64,000 nt of DNA from Gordoniibacillus kamchatkensis (GTDB taxonomy: Bacteria > Bacillota > Bacilli > Paenibacillales > NBRC-103111): the NCBI RefSeq assembly GCF_000829455.1, contig NZ_JXAK01000018.1, positions 42,166 to 106,165 on the forward strand, in the 5' to 3' direction. Below are positions 56,324 to 64,000 of the stretch, piece by piece. How positions within the stretch are numbered: position 1 is the first letter of the stretch; each line of letters starts with the position of its first letter. The notes beneath the pieces are model-generated. The model was not told where the DNA came from. It saw only the letters and a program-made list of their open reading frames with translations, and did no database searches. The translations under genes and the position numbers were made by a program.

Positions 56324-58403
56324 AGCTCCATCCTCCTTCTTCCATTGGCAATCGCACAAATATGGCGGTGCCCTGCCCCGGCTCCGAATGCATGCGGTAG
56401 GAGCCGCCAAGCTCCTCGGCCCGCTCCTTCATCGAGCGGAGCCCGATGCCCGGTTTGAGCTTCTGCGGCAGCCCGCGTCCGTTATCGCGAATGTCCAGCG
56501 CCAGCGTAGCGCCGTCCTCGACTCGCAGCACGATCGAGCTGCTCGTGGCGCCGGAGTGGCGAACCGTATTCGTCAGCGCTTCCTGCACGATCCGGTACAC
56601 GGCCACTTCTACCGCCGCCGGCAGCGTAAATCCGCGGTCGGCTCCCTCGAGCCTGACGGATAGCGCCGGATCCTCGTACTGCATGACGAGCTCTTGCAGC
56701 GCGAACGCCAGCCCGAATTCGTCGAGCGCCGGAGGCCTCAGCGCATACACGAGCCGCCGAATGTCGGCGATCGACTCGCGCATTTGCGCCTGCACCGTCT
56801 CCAGCGCCCGCCTGGAGCGCTCCGGCTCGCGCTCGTGAAGCTGCAGCGCCTCGTCGAGGCGCAGCATCATGCTGGCCAGGCCCGAGCCGAGCCCGTCGTG
56901 CAGATCGCGGCGCAGCCGGCGGCGCTCCTCCTCACGGGCGCTGACGAGCCGTTCGCGCGACCGCCGCAGCTCCTCCGTCAGCCGCTCCGCCTGCACGGCG
57001 ATCGAGATATGCCGCACGAGGTCATGCAGCATATGCCGTTTGCCGGGCGGCAGCGCCTCCTGGACGTTGTCGATGCCGAGCACGAGCTTGCCGACCTGCT
57101 CGCCTTGCACCGTTAGCGGAATCGAGCTGCACGCGGCTTGCGGCTTGCCGAAAGCGGCGATCCGCTCCGTTCCGTCGCTTGTCTGCATAGCGATGGCGGC
57201 GTAGGGCAGCCGCAGCGCATGAGCCGTCGTTTCGACGACGGCAGGCAGCAGCGAGCGCTGCGTCAGCGCGCCTTCAAGCCGCTGCGACAAGCCGGCGAGC
57301 ACTTGATACGGATCGTCCCGTTCCCCGTAGACAAGCCGGTTAACGCTGATCTGCACCCGTTCCCGCAGCGGATGGAACAGCACGGCGGCGAGGCCGGCGA
57401 CGAGCAAGCCGACGACTCCGTTCGTCCGGCCCTGGAACAGCAATCCGAATACTCCAACCAGCAAAGCATACGCCAAAATGCCGACACCGCTCAGCACGAC
57501 ATATACCAACGTTCGATTATATGAAACGGCGATATTGCGAAGCCTGTTTTCCAGCACCATGACGCCGACGGAGAACGGGATAAAGAGCAGACCGACGTAG
57601 AGGATGCTTTGCAGCGCCATTTTGACAATGCCGTTCTCCATCGTAATCTGGAAAGTCCCGGACACACCCGCGATAATGTAGCACAGCATCCCGCCCGTGA
57701 ACCATGCGGTTTGCCGGCGCTGCTCCATCGTGCCCTTCCTGCAGAGCTGCCAGTAAGCGGCGATGACCGAGGCGTGGGCGAACAGCATGTACGCGTTCCT
57801 CAGCCAAAACGGCCAAGACCGCATGGAGAGAACCGGCAGGAAAGGAAGCCACATGCTGCCCGCTTGCAAAATGACCCAAGATAAAGCGGGAACAAGCGTC
57901 CAGCGCGGCCGGAAACGTCCTTCAGGGAGCAGGAACAAGAAAAAGACGTACATCGTCCCGAACCCGTCCAGTATTCGGAAGAGCGGCTCGACGAACGGAT
58001 GAAGCGCGAACACCATATCGTCGGTGCTGAAGGCGGTCCCCGTCACGACGAGCAGCAGCGAGGCCAGCACGCAATAATTGTCGCGCCGGCCGTAGCGGTA
58101 CAAGAGCGCTCCCATCAGCCAGGACGACAAGTTTTGGATGGCGAGCAGGACGACGGTCAGCCCCCCATAGAGCGCAGGAGAGATGCCGATCGTCGCGAGC
58201 CGGTTCAATTGCGTTTCGTCCATTTGGAAAAAGCTGATACATCCGCCTCCGCTACAGGGGTTATGGTAAACGTCGATCCCCATAGCATGGCTGTAAAATG
58301 AAACGATCAGGCACATACATACGGCGGCCCACCATGCAAGGTGCAGAGTTATCCGCGCTGTACGGTTGAGGAAAGGTTTTAGACCATTCCAATAGGCCAT
58401 CAT
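56280..58403 (-). CDS. Membrane histidine kinase (ComP-like, HisKA_3)
   Basis: 707 residues from ATG 58403 (AAAGGAAG upstream; a longer open frame to 59462 lacks signals). About eight membrane helices in the first 320 residues, a GAF-like stretch, then the phosphoacceptor box EERRRLRRDLHDGLGSGLASM and HATPase with VEVAVYRIVQEALTNTVRHSG, DNGRGLPQ and GLRSMKERAEELGG. The multi-pass N-terminus resembles ComP-type pheromone sensors, but no ComQXA genes are near. Partner is the overlapping NarL-type regulator; the divergent membrane protein may be a target. Confidence 0.9.
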   Translation of the reverse strand: MMAYWNGLKPFLNRTARITLHLAWWAAVCMCLIVSFYSHAMGIDVYHNPCSGGGCISFFQMDETQLNRLATIGISPALYGGLTVVLLAIQNLSSWLMGALLYRYGRRDNYCVLASLLLVVTGTAFSTDDMVFALHPFVEPLFRILDGFGTMYVFFLFLLPEGRFRPRWTLVPALSWVILQAGSMWLPFLPVLSMRSWPFWLRNAYMLFAHASVIAAYWQLCRKGTMEQRRQTAWFTGGMLCYIIAGVSGTFQITMENGIVKMALQSILYVGLLFIPFSVGVMVLENRLRNIAVSYNRTLVYVVLSGVGILAYALLVGVFGLLFQGRTNGVVGLLVAGLAAVLFHPLRERVQISVNRLVYGERDDPYQVLAGLSQRLEGALTQRSLLPAVVETTAHALRLPYAAIAMQTSDGTERIAAFGKPQAACSSIPLTVQGEQVGKLVLGIDNVQEALPPGKRHMLHDLVRHISIAVQAERLTEELRRSRERLVSAREEERRRLRRDLHDGLGSGLASMMLRLDEALQLHEREPERSRRALETVQAQMRESIADIRRLVYALRPPALDEFGLAFALQELVMQYEDPALSVRLEGADRGFTLPAAVEVAVYRIVQEALTNTVRHSGATSSSIVLRVEDGATLALDIRDNGRGLPQKLKPGIGLRSMKERAEELGGSYRMHSEPGQGTAIFVRLPMEEGGWSYARDGRGKAADFAG

Positions 58404-58616
58404 GCAATCTTCCTTTGCTCTGCAGGACTTTGCGTCCAGTATACCACGGGCGTATTCACGTCGGCTCGGGAATTCCCGTCGGCTACCGGTTCCTTCCGAA
58501 TTCCCGGATGCTCCGGGAACGGCGCCCTTGTGGGCGGGACGGTCCGGAACGTAGGATGAACCGCATAACGAGATCGACGATCGTTCGTCAAAATTCATGA
58601 AGGAGTGTTGTAACTT

Positions 58617-59285
58617 ATGATTTCCGTACCGCAAACGTTTTTCCGCCTGAGCGGCTGGGCGCTCATCGTGTCCGGCATCCTGATCTCCATCGTGCAGTTT
58701 GTGCATCTGGACGATACCCCGGCCAACATGGCGCAGCTCAGCTATTTCGTCAAAGTTGCCGTCTGGACGCACGTTGCCCTGTCGGTGTCGGTCGCCTTGA
58801 TGCTGTTCGGGCTTGTCGGCCTGTTTCTGCGCGGCGGCTCCGCAATCCGCTGGTGGGGCTGGCTCGGCTTCGCCTTTATGTTCGCTACGTTCTTCTTTGA
58901 CGTGATGCATGCGGCTCTGCAAATTTACGATTACCCGATCGTGTTCGGCAACATCCAAAATGAGCAGCAGCTCAAGGAGGCGTCGGACTTCGTCATGAAG
59001 GCGCAGCTGGAGAGCGGTATCGGCTCGGCGCTGATGCAAATGCTGATGCCGCTGTCCGTGCTCGGCACCCCCCTTATGGCCATCGCCCTCCTTCGTGCGC
59101 GCATCGTGCCGAAGTGGGCGGCCATCGCGCAAATCGCCCTCCTTTTGCTCATGTTTGTGCCGATTCCGGGACTTATGGCCATCGTTTTCCCCGTTTCGTT
59201 CCTCGTTTACGCCATATACGGGGCCGCGCTTGCCTTCGGAAAGCGGAGCGCAGCGCAATCGCCGCAACCGGTGCATCCCGCTTAA
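58617..59285 (+). CDS. Multi-pass membrane protein of unknown function
   Basis: 222 residues with six to seven hydrophobic helices (LSGWALIVSGILISIVQFVH, VALSVSVALMLFGLVGLFL, WGWLGFAFMFATFFFDVMHA, IAQIALLLLMFVPIPGLMAIVF). No catalytic motif recognised; it resembles the DUF4386-like class of membrane proteins in length and topology only. AAGGAG eleven bases before ATG 58617. Divergent from the kinase gene with about 210 nt between, so it may be under that system. Confidence 0.8.
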   Translation: MISVPQTFFRLSGWALIVSGILISIVQFVHLDDTPANMAQLSYFVKVAVWTHVALSVSVALMLFGLVGLFLRGGSAIRWWGWLGFAFMFATFFFDVMHAALQIYDYPIVFGNIQNEQQLKEASDFVMKAQLESGIGSALMQMLMPLSVLGTPLMAIALLRARIVPKWAAIAQIALLLLMFVPIPGLMAIVFPVSFLVYAIYGAALAFGKRSAAQSPQPVHPA

Positions 59286-59332
59286 AACCGAACCGGCGCC
59301 GATTCCTCCCTGGTTCCCAAGTTGCCTCAAGC

Positions 59333-59373
59333 AAAAGCCGCCGTCTACCCTAGTCGGAAGACGGCGGCTTTTG
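59333..59373 (+). terminator. Terminator of the membrane-protein gene
   Basis: AAAAGCCGCCGTC (59333-59345) pairs perfectly with GACGGCGGCTTTT (59360-59372) over a 14-nt loop. Confidence 0.85.
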
Positions 59374-59458
59374 CTGTCTCGCCGAACAGCGAGCCGAGCC
59401 ATGCAACGGCCATGGAAGACATCCGATTGTGGTTGGCGGCACCCTTCGCTAAAAATGC

Positions 59459-59502
59459 GCAAGCCCCCGTACGAGCCTCGACCGGCTCATACAGGGGCTT
59501 TT
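59459..59502 (-). terminator. Terminator of the DinB-like gene
   Basis: AAGCCCC...GTA-GAGCC pairs with GGCTC-TAC...GGGGCTT (59461-59500). Read on minus it follows the DinB-like stop by 14 nt and is trailed by GCGCATTTTT. Confidence 0.65.
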
Positions 59503-59516
59503 GCCTCGGCGGACCG

Positions 59517-60056
59517 TCACCCTTGGATGCCCGGCGCGTAGCGCTCCCGCACGATATTCATATGGTGCTTGGCGTGGCCGAGCACGATGTATGCCAGCGC
59601 GGCAGCGGTGGTGCGCCCGCCGTTCACGTTGCCGGCGCGCTGCAGCTGCTCGGCGGTTAAGCCCCGCAGCAGAGCGATTGTCGCCCGGCGGACAGCCTGG
59701 AACTCGTCCAGCAGCTCGCCGATCGGGCGGCTGTCGAACGAGGCGCCGCTCACGAACAAGTTTTCGTCGAAGCCGGGCAGCGGTGTCGTATCGCCTCTGG
59801 ACACGCGAAGCAGCCGGTAAGACATCACCCGCTCCGTATCGCTCACATGGCCGAGCAGCTCTTTGAGGCTCCATTTGCCTTCCGCATAGCGGTGCGCGGC
59901 CTGCCCCTCCGTCAATTCGCGGAAATAGGCGGCGACGTCGGCTTCCTGCTCCGCATAAGCGGCCAGCAAGTCTTGCCCCTCCGGAACGAGACTGATGTAA
60001 GTTTCAAAATAAGCAAAATAATCGCCGGTCTGCGGCTTCGGGACGTGTAACTTCAT
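59517..60056 (-). CDS. DinB-superfamily protein
   Basis: 179 residues, four-helix DinB/YfiT-like bundle, typically a metal-dependent thiol S-transferase or stress protein. Candidate metal ligands: His in KWSLKELLGHVSDTERVMSYRLL and the pair in VLGHAKHHMNIVRERY. GGGGAG upstream of ATG 60056. Monocistronic with its own terminator; substrate unknown. Confidence 0.9.
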   Translation of the reverse strand: MKLHVPKPQTGDYFAYFETYISLVPEGQDLLAAYAEQEADVAAYFRELTEGQAAHRYAEGKWSLKELLGHVSDTERVMSYRLLRVSRGDTTPLPGFDENLFVSGASFDSRPIGELLDEFQAVRRATIALLRGLTAEQLQRAGNVNGGRTTAAALAYIVLGHAKHHMNIVRERYAPGIQG

Positions 60057-60144
60057 GACGCACTGCTCCCCTCATCGCGAATAATGGTTCATGATTCCAG
60101 TGTACCACGAATCAGTCCGCCCGGCACGCTCGTTCCCGTCCCTT

Positions 60145-61020
60145 CTAAAAGCCTTGCTCTTCCGCATATTTGCCCCAATGCGGGCGCCGGCCGTCGATGT
60201 CCTCGAACGGATACTCGTCCGACAGCCCCCATGAGCTGAGCAGCTGGCCCGACTTCTCCATTACGTTCGGATCGGCGGCCAAACAAGCAATGGCGCGGGC
60301 GACGAAATACGGTGTCTCCGACTGCAGAAAGTGCACGTCTTTGGCCGCGGCGTCGCGCCAGTTCGCCTCCGTCACGCCAAAATGCTCGAGCATCGCCTCC
60401 GAGCGGAGGAAGCCGGGAGTGACGGCCAGCGCGGCGACTCCGTGCGGCTTCAGATCGGCGGCCATCGCCTGCGCCAAATGCGATACGCCGATTTTCGCCA
60501 TGCTGTAAAACAAATGGCCGCGGTAATGGTAACCGACCCCGTCCGTCACTTCGACAATGAGCCCGCTCCCTCGGGCAATCATAAGCGGCGCGACATAGTA
60601 GGCGGTGATGATATGGGAATGGACCGCCTGCCGCTGCATCAGCAGGCCATTCTCCAGCGACGCTTCCCAAAAGCTCTCGCCCCATGCGTGAAGCGGGTCG
60701 CCGCCCCATACGTCGTTAACGAGCACGTCGAGCCGTCCGTCTTGCTCGCGGCGGATACGTTCGATAAGCGCCTGCACCTCATCTGCATTCGTATGATCGA
60801 CGCGCACCGGAATGCCTTGGCCTCCGGCGGCGGTGACCAGCTCTGCCGTCTCCTCGATCGTTTCCGGCCTGTTCATTGGCGACGGGCGCTCGCGCGTCGT
60901 ACGGCCTGTCACATAAACGGCCGCTCCCGCCCGGCCCAGCTCGACCGCGATGGCGCGGCCGGCTCCTCTCGTCGCACCGGCGACAAGGGCGATGCGCCCT
61001 TGCAATGGTTGGATTGACAT
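60145..61020 (-). CDS. Short-chain dehydrogenase/reductase
   Basis: 291 residues. Classical SDR: cofactor loop VAGATRGAGRAIAVELGRAG, TGRTT favouring NADP(H), DVLVNDVWGG in place of NNAG, and the catalytic Tyr/Lys in HLFYSMAKIGVSHL. The C-terminus (PYFVARAIACLAADPNVM) is the usual SDR end. GAGGAGC upstream of ATG 61020. Substrate unknown. Divergent from the WYL regulator with a 133-nt shared control region, which is probably its switch. Confidence 0.92.
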   Translation of the reverse strand: MSIQPLQGRIALVAGATRGAGRAIAVELGRAGAAVYVTGRTTRERPSPMNRPETIEETAELVTAAGGQGIPVRVDHTNADEVQALIERIRREQDGRLDVLVNDVWGGDPLHAWGESFWEASLENGLLMQRQAVHSHIITAYYVAPLMIARGSGLIVEVTDGVGYHYRGHLFYSMAKIGVSHLAQAMAADLKPHGVAALAVTPGFLRSEAMLEHFGVTEANWRDAAAKDVHFLQSETPYFVARAIACLAADPNVMEKSGQLLSSWGLSDEYPFEDIDGRRPHWGKYAEEQGF

Positions 61021-61153
61021 GATTCGTTCACAGCTCCTCTCAGGGACTCGGTTTGGCTACATTTGTTATCATAACTGCACAATCATGTCATCCCATGTCA
61101 TATATCCGTGGTACAATAAAAAACAACATAACCGGTGAAGGAGGCGGCGGGAG

Positions 61154-62152
61154 ATGAGAGCGGATCGGCTGCTGCAAATTATGCTGCTGCTGCAAACGCG
61201 GCAAACGATATCCGCCAAAGAGCTGGCGCAGCGGCTGGAGGTATCGGAACGGACGATATTCCGCGATATGGAGGCGCTAAGCGCAGCCGGAGTGCCGGTA
61301 TATGCAGAACGCGGAGCGCAAGGGGGATGGCGGCTGGCAGAAGGCTACCGCACGGATTGGGCCGGCTTCCGCAAAGACGAACTGCTGTCGCTGCTCGCCG
61401 CAAAGCCCCATCGGCACCTGACCGATCTCGGCCTGGCCGGCCACTTTGAGGCGGCGCTGCTGAAGCTGCTCGCCGGTTTGACGCCGGCGCTGCGCCGCGA
61501 CGCCGACTATATGCGCCAGAGGCTTTATGTCGATGCCGCCGGCTGGCATCCAAGCGGCGAGGAGGTGCCATGGCTGCCGCTGCTGCAGGAAGCTGTCTGG
61601 GAAGGACGCAAGCTGCGGCTGCTGTATGCGTCCGGTTCCGGAAACGAACATTCGGCGGGGGAACGGGTCGTTCATCCGCTCGGGCTTGTGCTGAAGGGCT
61701 CGCTCTGGTACTTGGCGGCGCTGCCGGACGACGACCGGCAGCCCAGAACGTACCGCGTCTCCCGCATCCGCTGGGCGGAGCTGCTGGAGGATACGGCGGA
61801 GCGGCCGCAGGACTTCGACCTTGCCTCCTACTGGCACCGCTCCGTCGAGCGTTTCCGCAGCGGGCTGCCGAGCTATCCCGTACGCGCGCGGGTGCAGGGA
61901 ACCGTGCGCAGCCGGCTCGAGCAGACCCGATTCGTCAGCATCGCCGAATGGAGCGAGCGCCCGGATAGCGGCGGCTGGCACGAAGCGCTGCTGCAGTTCA
62001 ACACGCTCGAATCGGCGTGCGACATCGCGCTCTCGTTCGGTGCGCGGCTGCAAGTGCTGGAACCGGCGGAGCTGCGAGCCGCGCTGCGGGACGCCGCTCT
62101 CGCCGTAGCAGATCTGTACGGGGAGACGGAGCCGCAGCGGAGCGCCGACTGA
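61154..62152 (+). CDS. YafY-type transcription regulator (HTH + WYL)
   Basis: 332 residues: N-terminal DeoR-like HTH (RLLQIMLLLQTRQTISAKELAQRLEVSERTIFRDMEAL, in parts), a linker, and a WYL ligand-sensing domain (GLVLKGSLWYLAALPDDDRQPRTYRVSRI, with W-Y-L as the signature). GGAGGCGGG upstream of ATG 61154. Most likely regulates the divergent SDR gene and itself. Confidence 0.92.
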   Translation: MRADRLLQIMLLLQTRQTISAKELAQRLEVSERTIFRDMEALSAAGVPVYAERGAQGGWRLAEGYRTDWAGFRKDELLSLLAAKPHRHLTDLGLAGHFEAALLKLLAGLTPALRRDADYMRQRLYVDAAGWHPSGEEVPWLPLLQEAVWEGRKLRLLYASGSGNEHSAGERVVHPLGLVLKGSLWYLAALPDDDRQPRTYRVSRIRWAELLEDTAERPQDFDLASYWHRSVERFRSGLPSYPVRARVQGTVRSRLEQTRFVSIAEWSERPDSGGWHEALLQFNTLESACDIALSFGARLQVLEPAELRAALRDAALAVADLYGETEPQRSAD

Positions 62153-62236
62153 GCCGGCTGGAGGCAGAGACGGCCGGCACGATCGCAGCTTACATGGTAG
62201 CGGACCGGCCGCTTCGTAAGCGATATCATTGTATGC

Positions 62237-62277
62237 AAAAAAGACCGGATTCGCTGCGATCCGATTCCGGTCTTTTT
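62237..62277. terminator. Bidirectional terminator between convergent genes
   Basis: AAAAAAGACCGGA (62237-62249) pairs with CCGGTCTTTTT (62267-62277) with an inner GATTCG/CGATTC-like pairing; U-tracts on both strands. It sits between the WYL gene and the deacetylase gene. Confidence 0.88.
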
Positions 62278-62288
62278 ACCGCCAAGCG

Positions 62289-63119
62289 CTAATAATGTTT
62301 CACCGTCAGCGCGTCGAGGCTTTTGAATTCGTAGCCTTGCCGCCGCGCTTCGTCGATGATCGCCGCCATCGCTTCGGCGTTGTCGCTTGAAACGGCGTGC
62401 AGCAAAATGACCGCACCGGGATGAAGCTGGCCGACCACTTTGTCGTAGGCGTGTTTCCAGCCTTTCTGCCGCTTCGTCTCCCAATCTACGTACGCGATCG
62501 ACCAGAACACGTTCGTATAGCCGAGGTCTTTGGCAACAGCCAGCATTCTGTCGCTGAAAATGCCTTGCGGCGGGCGCATGTACGCCATTTGCAGCTGGCC
62601 GGTGACGGCGGCTACTTCCGTTTTCAGCTTATCCAGCTCCGATCTGATGCTTTCCGGCGGCATGGCCGACATATCGGGATGCCCCCAGGAATGATTGCCG
62701 ATCAGATGCCCTTCCTGCACCATCCGCTTGAGCAGCTCCGGCTGGCTCTGGACGTAATGTCCGGTGACGAAAAAGCACGCCGGTACCTTTTTCTCCTTCA
62801 GCACGTCGAGAATCCGCACCGTATAGCCGTTCTCATAGCCGTTGTCGAACGTTAGGTACAACTCCTTCTTCGTCGTATCGCCGAGGAAAATCGCTCCGTG
62901 CTTCTTCAGCAAGCTTTGGAACTCTGCGCCGAGCGACGGAAGCTTGCCGCCGGTGCTTTTCCTGAAACCGAAATGCTGCGCCTTCGTACCGTAACCGTCG
63001 GGTGCTTGCGTATGAACGGAATCGCTTGCTTGCGCCGACACCACAGCTCCCGGCGACGCGGCACAGATGGCTAGCGCCATCGCAACGCAGACTGCGCGTG
63101 ACAAGATCGCCTTGGTCAT
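62289..63119 (-). CDS. pdaA: Polysaccharide deacetylase, PdaA-like
   Basis: Exported NodB-fold enzyme; PdaA removes acetyl from muramic acid on the way to spore-cortex delta-lactam. 276 residues: signal peptide (AVCVAMALAICAASPGAVVSA), then motif 1 LTFDNGYENGYT, motif 2 HLIGNHSWGHPD (metal His pair), motif 3 AYMRPPQGIFS, and a late HPGAVILLHAV. The TFDNGYE form and FGFRKSTGGKLPSL near the N-terminus favour PdaA. GGAGGTAGAGGA upstream of ATG 63119. Confidence 0.9.
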   Translation of the reverse strand: MTKAILSRAVCVAMALAICAASPGAVVSAQASDSVHTQAPDGYGTKAQHFGFRKSTGGKLPSLGAEFQSLLKKHGAIFLGDTTKKELYLTFDNGYENGYTVRILDVLKEKKVPACFFVTGHYVQSQPELLKRMVQEGHLIGNHSWGHPDMSAMPPESIRSELDKLKTEVAAVTGQLQMAYMRPPQGIFSDRMLAVAKDLGYTNVFWSIAYVDWETKRQKGWKHAYDKVVGQLHPGAVILLHAVSSDNAEAMAAIIDEARRQGYEFKSLDALTVKHY

Positions 63120-63438
63120 TCCTCTACCTCCATAGCATGCATATTCGCGGGGATTGCCCCTTGCTGTAATATCCCATGGGAGCGGTTCGCTTATTCCGTG
63201 CCGGCAGCGGGCGGGGTTTCATGGCCGCGAATTGCGTTCGCCGTGGCGGCGTGCCGGTCGCAGCGGGGGACCGCGGCTGCCGTGTCCGGGCTTGTCCATC
63301 CACCGGCCCGCTCAAGCTGTCGGCCTGCGGAGAGCCGCTTTGCGCGGCAGCCCGGCCCGAGTACTTCAAGACCGAAAAGGCAATTCTAAAACAGATTGAC
63401 GATCACGACATCCGGGTAAGGAAGGGGGACATGTACAG
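63120..63438. other. Gap between pdaA-like and globin genes
   Basis: Divergent control region. No gene, clear promoter box or repeat is supported; a possible -35-like TTGACG near 63398 is the only hint for the globin gene. Confidence 0.3.
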
Positions 63439-63807
63439 ATGGCGCAGCAGACGACAACGCTATACGAGACGCTGGGCGGCGAGGGCACGATTGGCAAAGT
63501 GGTCGATTATTTTTACGAACTCATATTGGCCGATCCGACCGTGAGCAAGTTTTTTGAAAACACCGACATGGAGAAGCAGCGCAAGCATCAGACGAAGTTT
63601 ATCAGCTTCGCGCTTGGCGGGCCGTATCAATACACGGGGGCTTCCATGGCGAAGGCGCATGCGGGCATGAATTTGCAGCCGGAGCATTTTGACGCAATTG
63701 CAAACCATTTGGGTGCTGCGTTAGAACATTTCGGCGTTGCGCGGAAGGACGTTGACAAGGTGCTGAACCATATCGGCACTTTGAAGGACGATATTTTATA
63801 TAAGTAA
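63439..63807 (+). CDS. Truncated haemoglobin, group I-like
   Basis: 122-residue haem protein for O2/NO handling. YETLGGEGTIGKVVDYFYELILADPTVSKFF carries the N-terminal helices and Phe-Tyr pocket pair, HQTKFISFALGGPYQYTG the E-helix region, and MAKAHAGMNLQPEHFDAIANHL the proximal His (AHAGM). ATG 63439 has GGGGG ten bases upstream. Confidence 0.93.
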   Translation: MAQQTTTLYETLGGEGTIGKVVDYFYELILADPTVSKFFENTDMEKQRKHQTKFISFALGGPYQYTGASMAKAHAGMNLQPEHFDAIANHLGAALEHFGVARKDVDKVLNHIGTLKDDILYK

Positions 63808-63828
63808 CTTTGCGGCTTGATCGAACGG

Positions 63829-63861
63829 GACGCCCTTCTGCGGAAGCGGCGTTTTTTTTTG
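63829..63861 (+). terminator. Terminator of the globin gene
   Basis: GACGCC (63829-63834) with GGCGT (63848-63852), inner loop 13 nt, followed by T9. Confidence 0.7.
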
Positions 63862-63902
63862 CCGCCGGTACGATTGCCTCCGAAGACGGACAACGTTTAT
63901 GA

Positions 63903-64000
63903 ATCGGGTAGGAGGCTACCCATTAGTTGAGTAGCCGACCTCCCACACCACCGTACGTACCGTTCGGTATACGGCGGTTCCTTAGTTCACGCAGTTACTT
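63903..64000 (-). mobile_element. 3' end of a group II intron (domains V-VI), running out of the window
   Basis: On the minus strand from the window edge: ACCGCCGTA (plus 63972-63980 region) pairs with TACGGTGGT around an internal bulge and a CCGAACGG tip, the shape and wording of a group II intron domain V, including the ACGTACGG run. It is followed by GTGGGAGG and a GGCTAC...GGTAGCC hairpin like domain VI, and then CCTCCTACCCGAT, a typical 3' end. The reverse transcriptase would lie beyond the right edge. Recognised from memory of such ends; no alignment was run. Confidence 0.6.

Noticed and set aside
58404..59462. 350-residue N-terminal extension of the histidine kinase
   Set aside because: It would be antisense to the membrane-protein gene at 58617 and is low-complexity; ATG 58403 with AAAGGAAG gives a normal kinase.

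Overview
The window is a piece of a Paenibacillus-type (Firmicutes, Paenibacillaceae) chromosome. The evidence is gene order and style: degS-degU, comFA/comFC, a B. subtilis-like late flagellar block (yvyF-flgM-flgN-flgK-flgL-yviE-fliW-csrA-hag-fliD-flaG-fliS-fliT), a long-form hpf next to secA and prfB, sigma-D and CcpA/cre-type control sites, and many GTG/TTG starts behind strong GGAGG ribosome-binding sites. The ends of the window cut the 5' part of degS and what looks like the 3' end of a group II intron.

Layout. 1-5 kb: two-component pair DegS/DegU, a small glycosyltransferase-like membrane protein, and competence genes comFA and comFC. 5-15 kb: late flagellar genes with three sigma-D promoters and a CsrA-binding hairpin in the flagellin leader, so the FliW-CsrA-Hag switch can be read from the DNA. 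A glycosyltransferase/TPR gene sits between hag and fliD. 15-24.6 kb: a strikingly AT-rich accessory block with two further glycosyltransferases, a glycosyltransferase-methyltransferase fusion, a TPR-sulfotransferase and a DUF6270-type protein, most simply a flagellin or cell-surface glycan modification island; a cold-shock gene lies inside it. 24.7-25.3 kb: a decayed IS110-family transposase. 25.6-31 kb: hpf, secA, prfB (with the classical programmed +1 frameshift) and a YitT-type membrane protein. 31.2-41 kb: arginine biosynthesis argC-J-B-D, F-G, H behind one promoter with an ARG box; the line is interrupted between argG and argH by a hexanucleotide repeat and a module of four palindromes. 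41-49 kb: a carbohydrate module (ADP-ribosylglycohydrolase-family enzyme; divergent ABC importer and AraC-type membrane regulator) with cre sites. 49-55.5 kb: DUF4097 and DUF1700-like membrane genes, a lipoprotein, a divergent HPr kinase, a LacI regulator with its own operator, and two further copies of the palindrome module. 55.6-64 kb: NarL-type regulator and membrane histidine kinase, membrane protein, DinB-like protein, SDR enzyme divergent from a WYL regulator, PdaA-like deacetylase, truncated haemoglobin, group II intron end.

Two things deserve attention. First, 21-bp palindromes of one family occur 12 times, as three modules of four, with centre spacings of 51-73-51, 51-73-52 and 51-62-52 bp. 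All are near whole helical turns, and I do not recognise the element. Second, comFA, csrA, prfB and a LacI remnant each carry what reads as a single-base indel, and comFC probably does too. Because prfB is essential, sequencing or assembly error is the first explanation to test.
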